Of a DNA stretch of 42,900 nucleotides, positions 1-7,834 are shown one piece after another. Origin of the DNA: Omnitrophica bacterium GWA2_41_15 (GTDB taxonomy: Bacteria > Omnitrophota > Gorgyraeia > Ghiorseimicrobiales > Ghiorseimicrobiaceae); the NCBI GenBank assembly GCA_919902105.1, contig CAKKQO010000067.1:1-42900 (forward strand), in the 5' to 3' direction. The notes beneath the pieces are model-generated. The model was given only the letters and a program-made list of their open reading frames with translations. It had not been told where the DNA came from and did not search any database. The translations under genes and the position numbers were made by a program. Position 1 is the stretch's first letter; every line of letters begins with the position of its first letter.

Positions 1-98
1 GCGCGCAGATACGCCCGGATCTTAAAAGGATTATCTCCTTTAATCTCAAGAATCTCTGCCGTCTTCCTGAATATCTCCGCAATTTGTTTGTTTAACAT
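1..98 (-). CDS. polX: DNA polymerase X family (PolX), N-terminal fragment
   Basis: Only the first 32 codons are inside the window; the gene continues beyond base 1. The ATG is at 98-96. The visible peptide starts [20 protein letters not shown] and continues with [13 protein letters not shown]. The pattern of a short helix, then a Gly-(Asp/Glu)-Asn-Pro-Phe-(Lys/Arg)-Ile-Arg-Ala-Tyr segment, is the hallmark start of the helix-hairpin-helix domain of bacterial PolX proteins (Pol beta-like polymerase plus PHP domain, gap repair). The polymerase and PHP parts cannot be seen. A short N-terminal HhH domain protein of another kind is the alternative. No clear Shine-Dalgarno sequence or promoter was found in the 119 bp upstream. 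Confidence 0.6.
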   Translation of the reverse strand, partial: MLNKQIAEIFRKTAEILEIKGDNPFKIRAYLR

Positions 99-217
99 AA
101 CTAATCAATAAACAACCCAAAAAACCCGTCACTATCCCGTTTTACGAATAGTGGATATTTATTCACTCCTGAATTCTCCGCTAAAAATTAGGCTGGGCTA
201 TCTTTGTCTTTTAGCCA

Positions 218-694
218 TTAGAACTTAAATTCTTCTTGAGGATTTTCTTCTTTAATCTTTCTCATGATAAGCGATAGAAAGTCTTCAGCCGATTTTATCG
301 CATTTTTAGTATCAGTCCCTGAAATATCCAATTTCCACGGTTCATACATTAGAAGGTTTCTCTTTTTGCGCATGGTATCAAACTTTTGAAACAGAACTTT
401 ATAATTATCGCCAATATAGGCCCCGGCAAATTCAATCACTGTCTTATGCTGATTGAACCCTATCGGCCGAAAGCCATTTAATAACATCATCGCCCTTGCG
501 GCATAAAGCATGGCATTATAAACGCAAGTGTAGGAAACCTTTGGACTAATACCTAAAATCTTTATGCCATCATTCAATTCCTGCCTTGACTGTTGTATCA
601 GCTTGTTTATCTGATCCAAGCCAACACGCTGCCTTTTTATCAGCCCCTTAGATAGATATTCTTCAATAAATCTGCTATAAGTCACCCGTATCAC
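218..694 (-). CDS. HEPN domain protein (probable toxin half of a HEPN-MNT pair)
   Basis: 158 aa, all-helical in appearance. Residues 52-75 (SYTCVYNAMLYAARAMMLLNG) and the later RKKRNLLMYE motif around residues 109-118 are typical of HEPN proteins of the UPF0332 type. HEPN toxins usually carry R-x4-6-H, an RNase motif; here the terminal His position is occupied by Tyr117 (RNLLMY), a variant also seen in the UPF0332 branch. RNase activity is therefore uncertain. The GTG start at 694 overlaps the end of the nucleotidyltransferase gene by 20 bp, so the two are almost certainly co-translated. In characterised pairs (for example HepT-MntA) the MNT partner neutralises HEPN by adding AMP to it; whether that happens here is inference. 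Confidence 0.75.
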   Translation of the reverse strand: MIRVTYSRFIEEYLSKGLIKRQRVGLDQINKLIQQSRQELNDGIKILGISPKVSYTCVYNAMLYAARAMMLLNGFRPIGFNQHKTVIEFAGAYIGDNYKVLFQKFDTMRKKRNLLMYEPWKLDISGTDTKNAIKSAEDFLSLIMRKIKEENPQEEFKF

Positions 695-1244
695 CTACAA
701 GGAATATTTTAGGCCCGTTTAACACATCCTTAATAAACGAATTATTCTTTTTCTCCTTCATAAGCTCTTTTGGCGTATGGATAGTATAATTTATCTCGCG
801 GTCAAATTCCCTTTCGAGCCCGCTTATTTTTACCACCAAGTCATCTTCATCTATATCCCCAACTAAAAATAAATCCATATCGCTATTTTCTCCCTCTTCG
901 CCTTTGGCAAAAGAACCATAGATAAAAGCGTTTTTGATACCTTTTATCTTTTTAAGTTCGCTTTCCATCCTGCCTTTTAGCCCCTCGGTCTTAAAAATTA
1001 TCTGCTTTAACTCCTTAAATAAAGGATTATGCTTATTCATAAAGAAAAATTTTAAATTACCTACCTTTTCGGAATTTAATATTCTACTTTTTTCAAACTT
1101 AGTTAATTCCCTGTGAATTGTGCCTACGGAGGAATCAAGTAGCGTGGCAATCTGACGGACATAATATTTCTCTTCGGGGTTTGACAAAAACCTCTTTAAG
1201 ATATCCCGCTTTGTTTTTGAAGATATCAATGCCTCTAACAACAC
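675..1244 (-). CDS. Winged-helix plus nucleotidyltransferase (MNT) antitoxin-like protein
   Basis: 189 aa. Residues about 10-70 form a winged helix-turn-helix (KRDILKRFL...YYVRQIATLLDSSVGTIHRELTKFEKS in two stretches), suggesting DNA binding and autoregulation. Residues about 104-150 form a minimal nucleotidyltransferase fold with GSFAKGEEGENSDMDL, matching GSx10DxD; the catalytic Gly110-Ser111, Asp122 and Asp124 are present. The start is GTG at 1244, chosen because GGAG lies 6-7 nt upstream and the peptide begins at the winged helix. It is the first gene of a two-gene operon with the HEPN gene. The DNA-binding domain and the direct repeats at 1256-1286 suggest it represses its own promoter. 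Confidence 0.75.
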   Translation of the reverse strand: MLLEALISSKTKRDILKRFLSNPEEKYYVRQIATLLDSSVGTIHRELTKFEKSRILNSEKVGNLKFFFMNKHNPLFKELKQIIFKTEGLKGRMESELKKIKGIKNAFIYGSFAKGEEGENSDMDLFLVGDIDEDDLVVKISGLEREFDREINYTIHTPKELMKEKKNNSFIKDVLNGPKIFLVGDTGDL

Positions 1245-1255
1245 CTTATTCTCCT

Positions 1256-1286
1256 TTTGAGAACAATTGTATCATATTTGAGAACA
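1256..1286 (-). promoter_or_regulatory. Two direct repeats, candidate operator of the HEPN-MNT operon
   Basis: The 10-mer TTTGAGAACA occurs at 1256-1265 and again at 1277-1286, exactly 21 bp apart (two helical turns), on either side of and touching the -10 box of the promoter. The spacing and position suit binding of a repressor dimer on one DNA face, plausibly the winged-helix protein encoded just downstream. Binding is inferred. Confidence 0.55.
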
Positions 1287-1293
1287 TTGTCAA
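1266..1293 (-). promoter_or_regulatory. Sigma-70-type promoter of the HEPN-MNT operon
   Basis: Read on the minus strand: TTGACA at 1293-1288, 16-bp spacer, TACAAT at 1271-1266. The predicted transcript start is near 1259, giving a leader of about 15 nt that carries the GGAG ribosome-binding site. Confidence 0.65.
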
Positions 1294-1405
1294 TGCCCTC
1301 GCAACCGCGCCCGCCAGACTATTCTAACTTCATTTTGGGAAACCGACCACGCCCAAATAATATTCGGAAAGACGAGAATTAGACCGATAGATTGATAGGG
1401 ACAAA

Positions 1406-1771
1406 TTACTCCTCAAAACTCTTCGCTTCACTTCCTGCTAAAAGCTTTAGTTCTCTTATTATTTCTATAGCATTATAATAATTGACGGCGGCCGTGCGTA
1501 AATTTGTTAACTCTAAAAGCAAAAGCATCTTAACCACCTTAGAAGCAATTAATTCGGTTGTATCTTTTTGAGGTGTTATTTTAAATATCTCCGATGCTTG
1601 CTCGATATTACTAAGATAATAAGCAAAATCATTTGGTTCTATCGACTTCACAGGCCAAGTCAATATCTCATTTGAATTTCTCACTACAACTTCCTGATTA
1701 AGTAACTCGATTTCCTTGTTGAATAATCCCCATTCTTTATCATCATTTATCCTTGCGGATTTTATTAACAA
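1406..1771 (-). pseudogene. 3' part of a frameshifted exported-protein gene
   Basis: 121 aa open frame beginning at a TTG (1771) just before the stop of the 1765-2565 frame. It has no signal sequence of its own and no ribosome-binding site. The frame is open only three codons upstream of the TTG, where TAA stops it. Adding one T at the AAT-AC junction (about 1782) would join the two frames as ELAGN-YFELLIKSARIN without a stop. That suggests the two frames were once one protein of about 385 aa. A coupled separate gene or a sequencing error are the alternatives. The end is helical (TTELIASKVVKMLLLLEL); no family was recognised. Confidence 0.5.
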
Positions 1772-2565
1772 CTCAAAGTATTACCTGCAAGTTCTTCTCC
1801 TTGTTTTAGAAATTCTCTATGATATTTGCTTTTTAAAAGACTATTTGAAAAATTATTAACCTCGTCTATATCTATACCTTTTCGTATTTTAGATAAAAAT
1901 ATCTCTTTTTCATTCATATAAAGCTCTTCTATTAAAAAATGTTTTTTATTATGATCCGAAAGGTGATTGGAAATCTTTAAGCAATTCTGTTTTTGTGCAA
2001 TATTAGAATTTAAATATTGTTTTAAGGGTATGCAGGCATCTCTTTCTGCGGCTACTCCCATCATTTTAAATAGAAGACCTTTGCCTTCTGAAATATGCCA
2101 ACTAAATCTAAGCAATGATAAGTATTCGTCTGTTGCCTTATTGAATTCGCCATTTTTTTCATACCAGCGGCCCTTAAGTATAACCAGCTCTGTTAATTCC
2201 CTGATTTTTAGAAGAGAGGGGATCGGTTCATCTATTAAATATTCGTATTTCTTCCCAAAAGTAAAATCACATTGCTTAAGCAATATCCCATTGCTGAATT
2301 CCTTTAAACTAGGTTCACTTTGCTGTAAAATTTCTTCTACATCCTTATCTTCCTCTTGCCAACCCTTTTCCATAATTTCAGCAATTCTTTTAAAAATCTC
2401 TGGTCTTTGAGCAGGATCGGGAAACTTCAATAACTCCATCGCCTTAGTATAATAGACTGCAGCATTCCCCTCTTGAGGATCACTAGCCGCTTCCTGCTGA
2501 GCAAATAAACTAATCGGAGTTAACACCAAAGTTATTACGAAAATAATCAGATATATTTTCTTCAT
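1765..2565 (-). CDS. Exported helical protein of unknown function (5' part of a possibly frameshifted gene)
   Basis: 266 aa. Residues 1-22 are a classical signal peptide (MKKIYLIIFVITLVLTPISLFA followed by QQE), so the protein is exported. The mature part (NAAVYYTKAMELLKF, then several helical pairs) looks like a TPR-like repeat protein. No catalytic motif or family was recognised. The ATG at 2565 has GGGAG about 6 nt upstream. The end, GEELAGNTLSC, is probably an out-of-frame terminus; see the 1406-1771 entry. A 213-bp palindromic repeat lies upstream. Confidence 0.6.
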   Translation of the reverse strand: MKKIYLIIFVITLVLTPISLFAQQEAASDPQEGNAAVYYTKAMELLKFPDPAQRPEIFKRIAEIMEKGWQEEDKDVEEILQQSEPSLKEFSNGILLKQCDFTFGKKYEYLIDEPIPSLLKIRELTELVILKGRWYEKNGEFNKATDEYLSLLRFSWHISEGKGLLFKMMGVAAERDACIPLKQYLNSNIAQKQNCLKISNHLSDHNKKHFLIEELYMNEKEIFLSKIRKGIDIDEVNNFSNSLLKSKYHREFLKQGEELAGNTLSC

Positions 2566-2673
2566 TTTATTCTCCCTTTACATAAGTAAAAATCGCTGTG
2601 TTGGCGAAGCGAATCAACCTCATAAACCTGATAATGAAAGTTTTTGTGAAGCACACGTACAGCATAAACAGTT

Positions 2674-2886
2674 AATGAAGATTATATTTTTAGCGAATAT
2701 GATTTTTAGCAAGAGAGCTTTCAATAATTTTGGGAACCCAAACGTGGAAACATTTGGGCGGCGAGAATGTTTGAGCTCGTCCCGATGGCGTAAGCCCCGA
2801 CGAGCGAGTTTCGCAGCCGCCAAAATTATGAAAGAACTTTTGCGTATAAAAAATCATCCTGAGCTAAAAAATACTAATCTTCATTA
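2674..2886 (+). repeat. Long palindromic repeat, family P, copy 1
   Basis: The whole 213 bp folds back on itself. Outer arms: AATGAAGATTA (2674-2684) against TAATCTTCATT (2876-2886). Middle arms: CTTTCAATAATTTTGG (2719-2734) against CCAAAATTATGAAAG (2820-2834). Two inner hairpins are CCCAAA...TTTGGG and GCTCGTC...GACGAGC (2775-2781 against 2798-2804). Related copies are at 34771-34984 and, inverted, at about 33918-34106. It fills most of the gap between the exported-protein gene and panE. No protein is encoded. Confidence 0.75.
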
Positions 2887-2895
2887 ACCAACTAC

Positions 2896-3825
2896 CTACC
2901 CCACCCTCACCTTATAACTCTGCTCAATAGTCTTGACTAAATTTACCAATATTTCGTTTACCGGAGTGGCAATGCCTATAGATTTTCCCTGCCGCACAAT
3001 TACCCCGTTAATAAAATCTATCTCGGTGCGTTTTTGGCGCAAGACGTCTTGCAGCATTGAGGAAACATTGGTAGCGGTTGCTTCACACACTGACTCAACC
3101 TTAGATAAGGGGTCATCGTAAATCAGCTTTATCCTTTTTCTCTTAACAACCTTGACTGCCTCGGTTACCGCGTCTTTTAGAATCTCGCGCGTCCCCTCAA
3201 ATTCAATTAAGCGGCCGTTGTTTAAGCAGGTGATGGCGGTAAGCGCATTTATCCCGACATTAATGATCAGTTTTGACCAGATAAGGCTATCGATATCTTT
3301 GGAAATCCGCATCTCAAGGCCGGCCTTATTAAATGCCTCGCGGATATCGCGCATCAGCACTGGGGTTTTGCCGTGGCTCATCCCGATCACAGTCTCGCCT
3401 TTTCCAGCATGGCGCACATGGCCATCGCCGAGCAGTGTTGCGCCCAAATTACTTACTCCGCCGATTACTCTTTCTTCACCCACTTCTTCGACAATAATCT
3501 CCACATTACCTACGCCGTTTTGCAAGGTTAAAACCAAGGTATTTTCTTTAATCACTCCAGCGATAGATTTTGCCGCTTCTTTAGTATCGTATGATTTTGT
3601 GCAGATAATTACCGCATCCGCGGACTTGACTTCGCTAGTATCGGATACAGCCGAAACAGCCGCCTTCCAATTCCCTGAAATACCTTCAACCTTTATGCCA
3701 TTTTTGTTAATATAATCCGCGCGCGCCTTATTTTTATCCAGAAGGCAAATTTCATTCTTGGTTTTAGACAAAAATGCCGCAATCAAACACCCCATCGCAC
3801 CCGGGCCAACAATAACAATTTTCAT
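2896..3825 (-). CDS. panE: 2-dehydropantoate 2-reductase (ketopantoate reductase)
   Basis: 309 aa, the usual family length. It would reduce ketopantoate to pantoate with NADPH in the pantothenate/CoA pathway. The N-terminal Rossmann fold is marked by VIVGPGAMGCLIA (residues 4-16, GxGxxG). LTLQNGVGN and GGVSNLGATLLGDGHVRHAG lie at about 105-145. The C-terminal ApbA domain has SLIWSKLIINVGINALTAI, carrying the catalytic Lys of the family. The ATG at 3825 overlaps the recO stop by 4 bp (ATGA), indicating coupling. A paralogue acting on another 2-keto acid cannot be excluded. Confidence 0.88.
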   Translation of the reverse strand: MKIVIVGPGAMGCLIAAFLSKTKNEICLLDKNKARADYINKNGIKVEGISGNWKAAVSAVSDTSEVKSADAVIICTKSYDTKEAAKSIAGVIKENTLVLTLQNGVGNVEIIVEEVGEERVIGGVSNLGATLLGDGHVRHAGKGETVIGMSHGKTPVLMRDIREAFNKAGLEMRISKDIDSLIWSKLIINVGINALTAITCLNNGRLIEFEGTREILKDAVTEAVKVVKRKRIKLIYDDPLSKVESVCEATATNVSSMLQDVLRQKRTEIDFINGVIVRQGKSIGIATPVNEILVNLVKTIEQSYKVRVG

Positions 3826-4556
3826 AGGAACCTCACTGTTTTTAGCCGCTTCTCTAAATGAAAGGTCAAAAATCTATCCAACATATTCCGCAGTTCGCTT
3901 TTTATCGGTGAACTTAGATTTAACCTCAGGGTATCCGGCCATTCTGACTCCTCTATATGTTTTATTGAGGCAATTGTTCCTTTTAGCACCGGATGTATAT
4001 TGCTATCCCGATACGCGCAGTTAGGACAAAGCAGTCCTCCGAATTTAGAGCTGAATTTCGCCTCGCCGCCAATTTCATTATCGCATAAGACGCAGGAATC
4101 AAAATGCGGCTTAAACCCGGAAAGCCGTAGTAATTTTATCTGGGCGATATTAATGATTTTTTCGGGATCAAAGCTATCAGATAAATCATTTAAAGATGAA
4201 AGCATAATATTAAATACTTCTTCGTTCTTATCCTCAAGCGCTAAAAGCGCTGACACCAACTCTACTAAGAAACTTGCTAAATGTATTTTTTTTAGGTCGG
4301 CCCTGACATTTAAAAAATTATCCCGTAAGTCACATTGCGATACAAGATGTATTTCGCTATTTCTGCTTTCATAAAAAACAATCTCATTATAAGAAAACGG
4401 CTCAAGGGTTGAGCCGAATTTCTTACGGTCGGCCCGTATCCCTTTTAATATCCCTTTTAGCCGGCCAAAATCACGGGTAAAAAATTCGGCGATAATGCTG
4501 GTCTCGCGAAAATCAAATGTTTTTATAACTATGGCTTCGGTTTTGTGGATTGGCAT
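3822..4556 (-). CDS. recO: DNA repair protein RecO
   Basis: 244 aa, standard length. RecO works with RecR and RecF to load RecA on SSB-coated DNA. The N-terminal OB fold begins PIHKTEAIVIKTFDFRETS and has FTRDFGRLKGILKGIR (the family pattern of a short turn, then KGxR). The C-terminal helical part carries a zinc-binding site, CVLCD and CPNC at about residues 154-180. The start lies 28 bp inside ybeY; it is retained because PIHKTEAIVIKT is the conserved N-terminus. Confidence 0.9.
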   Translation of the reverse strand: MPIHKTEAIVIKTFDFRETSIIAEFFTRDFGRLKGILKGIRADRKKFGSTLEPFSYNEIVFYESRNSEIHLVSQCDLRDNFLNVRADLKKIHLASFLVELVSALLALEDKNEEVFNIMLSSLNDLSDSFDPEKIINIAQIKLLRLSGFKPHFDSCVLCDNEIGGEAKFSSKFGGLLCPNCAYRDSNIHPVLKGTIASIKHIEESEWPDTLRLNLSSPIKSELRNMLDRFLTFHLEKRLKTVRFL

Positions 4557-4981
4557 ATTTTTAAATAATACTGCTCTTTCTTTCTCATTACTGCACGCTC
4601 TCTAGCCGTACTATCATCATAACCTAATAAATGCAGGAGGCCGTGTATAATGTATAAATAAAGCTCATTTTGCGGAGTTGTTTTATAGATTTTTGCATTT
4701 TCTATTGCCGCGTCAGCCGATACAACAATATCGCCTAATAATATAGGATTGACTTTGGAAAATTTTCCTTCGACAAAGCTAAAAGCCAAAACGTCTGTGG
4801 GGGAATCTTTCTTTAAAAAACGCTTATTTATGTAGCGGATTTTTGCGGCGGTAGCGAGAGTCAGGGAAATTTCTTTTTTGTTGGGTACATTTTCTTTAAA
4901 TAGCACCAGGTTTATAATCTTATTGATTAGGCCTTGGTTTACCGGCAGTTTATGCTGTTGATCCGTTATTGTGACGCTCAC
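4529..4981 (-). CDS. ybeY: Endoribonuclease YbeY (16S rRNA maturation), variant metal site
   Basis: 150 aa, standard length. YbeY is a zinc endoribonuclease of 16S rRNA 3'-end maturation and ribosome quality control. SPTDVLAFSF and LGDIVVS are present in the usual order. The metal motif HGxLHLxGYDH appears as HGLLHLLGYDD (about residues 115-125): two His ligands remain and the third is Asp. The GTG start (4981) overlaps the upstream HD gene stop by 4 bp. The neighbours phoH and the HD phosphohydrolase are a common conserved context for ybeY. Confidence 0.9.
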   Translation of the reverse strand: MSVTITDQQHKLPVNQGLINKIINLVLFKENVPNKKEISLTLATAAKIRYINKRFLKKDSPTDVLAFSFVEGKFSKVNPILLGDIVVSADAAIENAKIYKTTPQNELYLYIIHGLLHLLGYDDSTARERAVMRKKEQYYLKICQSTKPKP

Positions 4982-6315
4982 CGTTCTTCTTGAGGGTACA
5001 TAATGCGCACATGATATACCGCGGATAAAATTTTAGTAAATACGGAGGCGATATTTTCCAAATCCGATAAGGTTAATTCACATTCGTCAAGCTGCCCATC
5101 TATAAATTTGTTATTGATGACCTTGCGCACCAGTTCGTATATTTTCTTAGGGCTGCGCTCGCCAAGCGCCCGGGTCGCCCCCTCTGCAGAATCCGCCAAT
5201 AGCACAATAGCTGTCTCTTTAGTCTGCGGCTTCGGGCCGCTATAGCGGAAACCCTCTTCTTCTACTTCATCTTCTACTTTTTCATTTTCTAATGCGCGGC
5301 AGTAGAAATAAAAAACTAAACTTGTGCCATGATGCTGGACAATAAAATCCAGAATAGCATGGTTTAATTTATATTTTTCGCCCAACTCAAGGCCCTCCTT
5401 AACATGGTTCATAATTACCATCTTGCTTATAGAAGGCTTAAGCTGCTCATGCGCCGTGGTTAAATTTTCTGTAGGCTGATTTTCAATAAAGTATTCGGCC
5501 TTATCAATTTTTCCGATATCATGATAATATGCGCCTATGCGCGCAAGTAATGAATTTGCCCCAATTGCCTCAGCCGCCGCCTCAGATAAATTCCCCACGA
5601 CCAGGCTATGATGATAGGTGCCGGCAGCCTCAAGCACCATTCTCTTAAGCAGCGGGTGATTAAAATCCGATAGCTCTAACAATTTAATATTGCTTGCTAC
5701 GTCGAACAGGTATTCAAATACCGGCAGCGCTCCCGATACAAATACACTTGAGAGCGCACAATTTAAAAGATTAGGCAAAATAAGCTCAATTGATTCCTTA
5801 AAATAAGGGGAATTTATAAAAATAGTGCTAAATGCTTGGATAACACCGGCGAAAATCCCTGCCTTTATAATCTGCGAGCGGCGCCGCAAATTTAAAACTA
5901 AGATGCTGGAAAAAATTCCGCCGATAAAAAGCACGCAGGTTAAATCTAAGTTGCCGCCAGTAATTATACCTAGAGATAAACTCGCCGCTAACGTCAAAAC
6001 AAAACTAAGGCCTATATCGTTAAAAAGAATTGTGCATAGCATCGAAACAACAGCCAGAGGAATATAGTATATCGAAAGCTCAGAATAAGTAACCAGCGCT
6101 TTAGCGGCTACAATGGCCATTGTCAAAAGCAGGCCTAAGGCAAGATAGTTATACCGTGGGTGTTTAAATAATCTTTGATAATAGTATTTTAGGTAAATAA
6201 AAAGCGTAAGAAGAATAATAGGAACCAGATAGGATATTTCGCTGATATAGGAAATAAGAAATAAACCTACGGAAGAAAGAAAAAATAATAGACTATTTAT
6301 AAGGCACTTTTTCAT
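4978..6315 (-). CDS. Membrane HD-domain phosphohydrolase, PgpH/YqfF-like (short form)
   Basis: 445 aa. Roughly the first 200 residues hold six or seven membrane helices. A cytoplasmic HD domain follows: TYHHSLVVGNLSEAAAEA, then GAYYHDIGKIDKAEYF, and DFIVQHHGTSLVFYFY. It resembles the 7TM-HD proteins of Listeria PgpH type, which hydrolyse c-di-AMP. The large extracellular 7TMR-HDED domain that normally precedes the membrane part is missing; full-length relatives are roughly 700 aa or more. The ATG lies 23 bp inside phoH, and the end overlaps ybeY by 4 bp. Substrate is inferred from family only. Confidence 0.8.
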   Translation of the reverse strand: MKKCLINSLLFFLSSVGLFLISYISEISYLVPIILLTLFIYLKYYYQRLFKHPRYNYLALGLLLTMAIVAAKALVTYSELSIYYIPLAVVSMLCTILFNDIGLSFVLTLAASLSLGIITGGNLDLTCVLFIGGIFSSILVLNLRRRSQIIKAGIFAGVIQAFSTIFINSPYFKESIELILPNLLNCALSSVFVSGALPVFEYLFDVASNIKLLELSDFNHPLLKRMVLEAAGTYHHSLVVGNLSEAAAEAIGANSLLARIGAYYHDIGKIDKAEYFIENQPTENLTTAHEQLKPSISKMVIMNHVKEGLELGEKYKLNHAILDFIVQHHGTSLVFYFYCRALENEKVEDEVEEEGFRYSGPKPQTKETAIVLLADSAEGATRALGERSPKKIYELVRKVINNKFIDGQLDECELTLSDLENIASVFTKILSAVYHVRIMYPQEER

Positions 6316-7243
6316 AGGCCTTGATTATCTGTTGCACTAATTCATGCCTAACCACATCGGCTCCGGATAAATATATAAACTTAATCCCTTCGATGCCAGA
6401 AAGTAGTTCCTGCGCCTGTAATAAACCCGCAGGTTTTCCCTCCGGCAGGTCACTCTGGGTAAGGTCGCCTGTGATAACAGTCTTAGAATCAAACCCTAAG
6501 CGCGTAAGAAACATCTTTAATTGCTCAGGCGTGCAATTCTGGGCTTCATCTAAAATAATAAAAGCATCATTTAAGGTCCTTCCGCGCATATAAGCCAGAG
6601 GTGCAACCTCTATTATATTTAATTCCTTATATTTTTCTATATGCGGCGCTTCCATCATGTCATATAATGCATCATAAAGAGGGCGCAGATACGGATTTAT
6701 CTTTTCATACATATCGCCCGGCAAATACCCTAAAGACTCGCCTGCCTCAATTGCCGGACGCGTAAGTATTATCCTGCGGGCGTATCCTTTTTTTAACGCC
6801 TCAACTGCCATTGCCATCGCAAGATAGGTTTTTCCTGTGCCAGCAGGGCCTAAACCGAACACAATATCAAAGCGTTTTATTGCCTTAACATACTCAAATT
6901 GCCCCTTTGTGCGCGGGCCAATTTGTTTACCCTTAACCTCGATCTCTATGCGTTCTTCATGTATATCTGCCGGCTCAATCCCGGAGCGGCTTTTTATAGA
7001 ACGGATATCGTAAAGCACATCTTTTTTAGACAGCCGCATACCTTCCCGAATAAGCATAAGCCAGTGTTGTAATAATTGGGCAGCTTTTTCCACATCCTGC
7101 GGCTGTCCGCTGAGCTCTAAACCTTCCTGTTGAAGATGAGTTTTGACCTTAAACTTAGATTCTATGAGCTTAAGATTCTCATCCAGCTCGCCGAATAAAA
7201 GACGTGCCTCGTTATTATCTTCAATGGGAACTAGTTTTGTCAT
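6293..7243 (-). CDS. PhoH-family ATPase (PhoH/PhoL-like)
   Basis: 316 aa from the ATG at 7243. A TTG nine bases earlier is possible, but no ribosome-binding site decides. The N-terminal KH-like part is followed by the P-loop FGLGPAGTGKTYLAMA (about residues 130-145), TRPAIEAGESLGYLPGD, the Walker B region AFIILDEAQNCTPEQLKM, and GDLTQSDLP. These are the signature blocks of PhoH. PhoH proteins are cytoplasmic ATPases implicated in RNA metabolism, usually next to ybeY as here. The exact biochemical role is unresolved in the family. Confidence 0.9.
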   Translation of the reverse strand: MTKLVPIEDNNEARLLFGELDENLKLIESKFKVKTHLQQEGLELSGQPQDVEKAAQLLQHWLMLIREGMRLSKKDVLYDIRSIKSRSGIEPADIHEERIEIEVKGKQIGPRTKGQFEYVKAIKRFDIVFGLGPAGTGKTYLAMAMAVEALKKGYARRIILTRPAIEAGESLGYLPGDMYEKINPYLRPLYDALYDMMEAPHIEKYKELNIIEVAPLAYMRGRTLNDAFIILDEAQNCTPEQLKMFLTRLGFDSKTVITGDLTQSDLPEGKPAGLLQAQELLSGIEGIKFIYLSGADVVRHELVQQIIKAYEKVPYK

Positions 7244-7255
7244 CTTAAGCAAAGA

Positions 7256-7771
7256 CTATTCCTGCGGTATTCTTAATTTTTGTCCCGGATACACCCGGTC
7301 AGGAGTTTTTAAGGTATCCCTGTTTGCCTCATAAATTTTCTGCCATTTTTTGGTAGTGCCATAAAACTTAGCAGAAATCTTCTGCAGGGTATCGCCTTCC
7401 TGTACCAGATATTCCTCGCCTGCCGCATAAGATTCCGGCATTGCCCCTGTCACTTCCCCTGAGGAAACTAATGGTTGTATTTCATCTTCAGCGGCTGTGC
7501 CTTTCTTCTTGGTTTCATCTACCTGAGGCATTTGCTTAATCTTAAAAGGATTGGCTAACTCAACTTCCAAGGTGTGAGTCTTACGCGTCTTAGGGCGGCC
7601 TTCAGCCTGCTGCGGCGGAACGCTTCCCTGAATATAACCGCGATTACCTTGAGTTAAATCCTGATCTACCCTGTCTTTAATTACCGTATAGTGCCTCATC
7701 GTGCAACCCGCAAAAACTAACGCTGTAAAAGATAACAAAGCTCCCACCTTTACTGCCTTTTCTCTCCCCAT
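7256..7771 (-). CDS. LysM-domain lipoprotein
   Basis: 171 aa from the ATG at 7771, chosen over a TTG six bases upstream because GGGAGG sits 6 nt before the ATG. Residues 1-20 form a lipoprotein signal ending VFAGC (lipobox), so the protein is membrane anchored. A proline- and charge-rich linker follows. One C-terminal LysM domain (EYLVQEGDTLQKISAKFYGT, then WQKIYEANRD and YPGQKLRIP) binds peptidoglycan. It precedes phoH by 12 bp. No enzyme domain is present, so it is probably a cell-envelope structural or anchoring protein. Confidence 0.85.
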   Translation of the reverse strand: MGREKAVKVGALLSFTALVFAGCTMRHYTVIKDRVDQDLTQGNRGYIQGSVPPQQAEGRPKTRKTHTLEVELANPFKIKQMPQVDETKKKGTAAEDEIQPLVSSGEVTGAMPESYAAGEEYLVQEGDTLQKISAKFYGTTKKWQKIYEANRDTLKTPDRVYPGQKLRIPQE

Positions 7772-7798
7772 TTTCAACCTCCCTTTCTGATTCTTCGC

Positions 7799-7830
7799 TT
7801 CCGCCGTAGGCGGATCCGCCTTTGGCGGAA
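7799..7830. repeat. GC-rich double-hairpin palindrome between aspS and the LysM gene
   Basis: TTCCGCC-gta-GGCGGATCCGCC-ttt-GGCGGAA. It is a dyad of two hairpins centred on GGATCC. The same AGGCGGATCC module appears inside queD (28028-28081), and CCGCCTTTGGCGG appears inside queC (27579-27650), so it belongs to a dispersed family. No T-run follows, so it is not a clear intrinsic terminator. Confidence 0.6.
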
Positions 7831-7834
7831 TACG

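Noticed and set aside
2620-2887. Two short open frames on opposite strands (67 and 70 aa)
   Set aside because: Both lie inside the 213-bp palindrome; they are open only because the arms lack stops.
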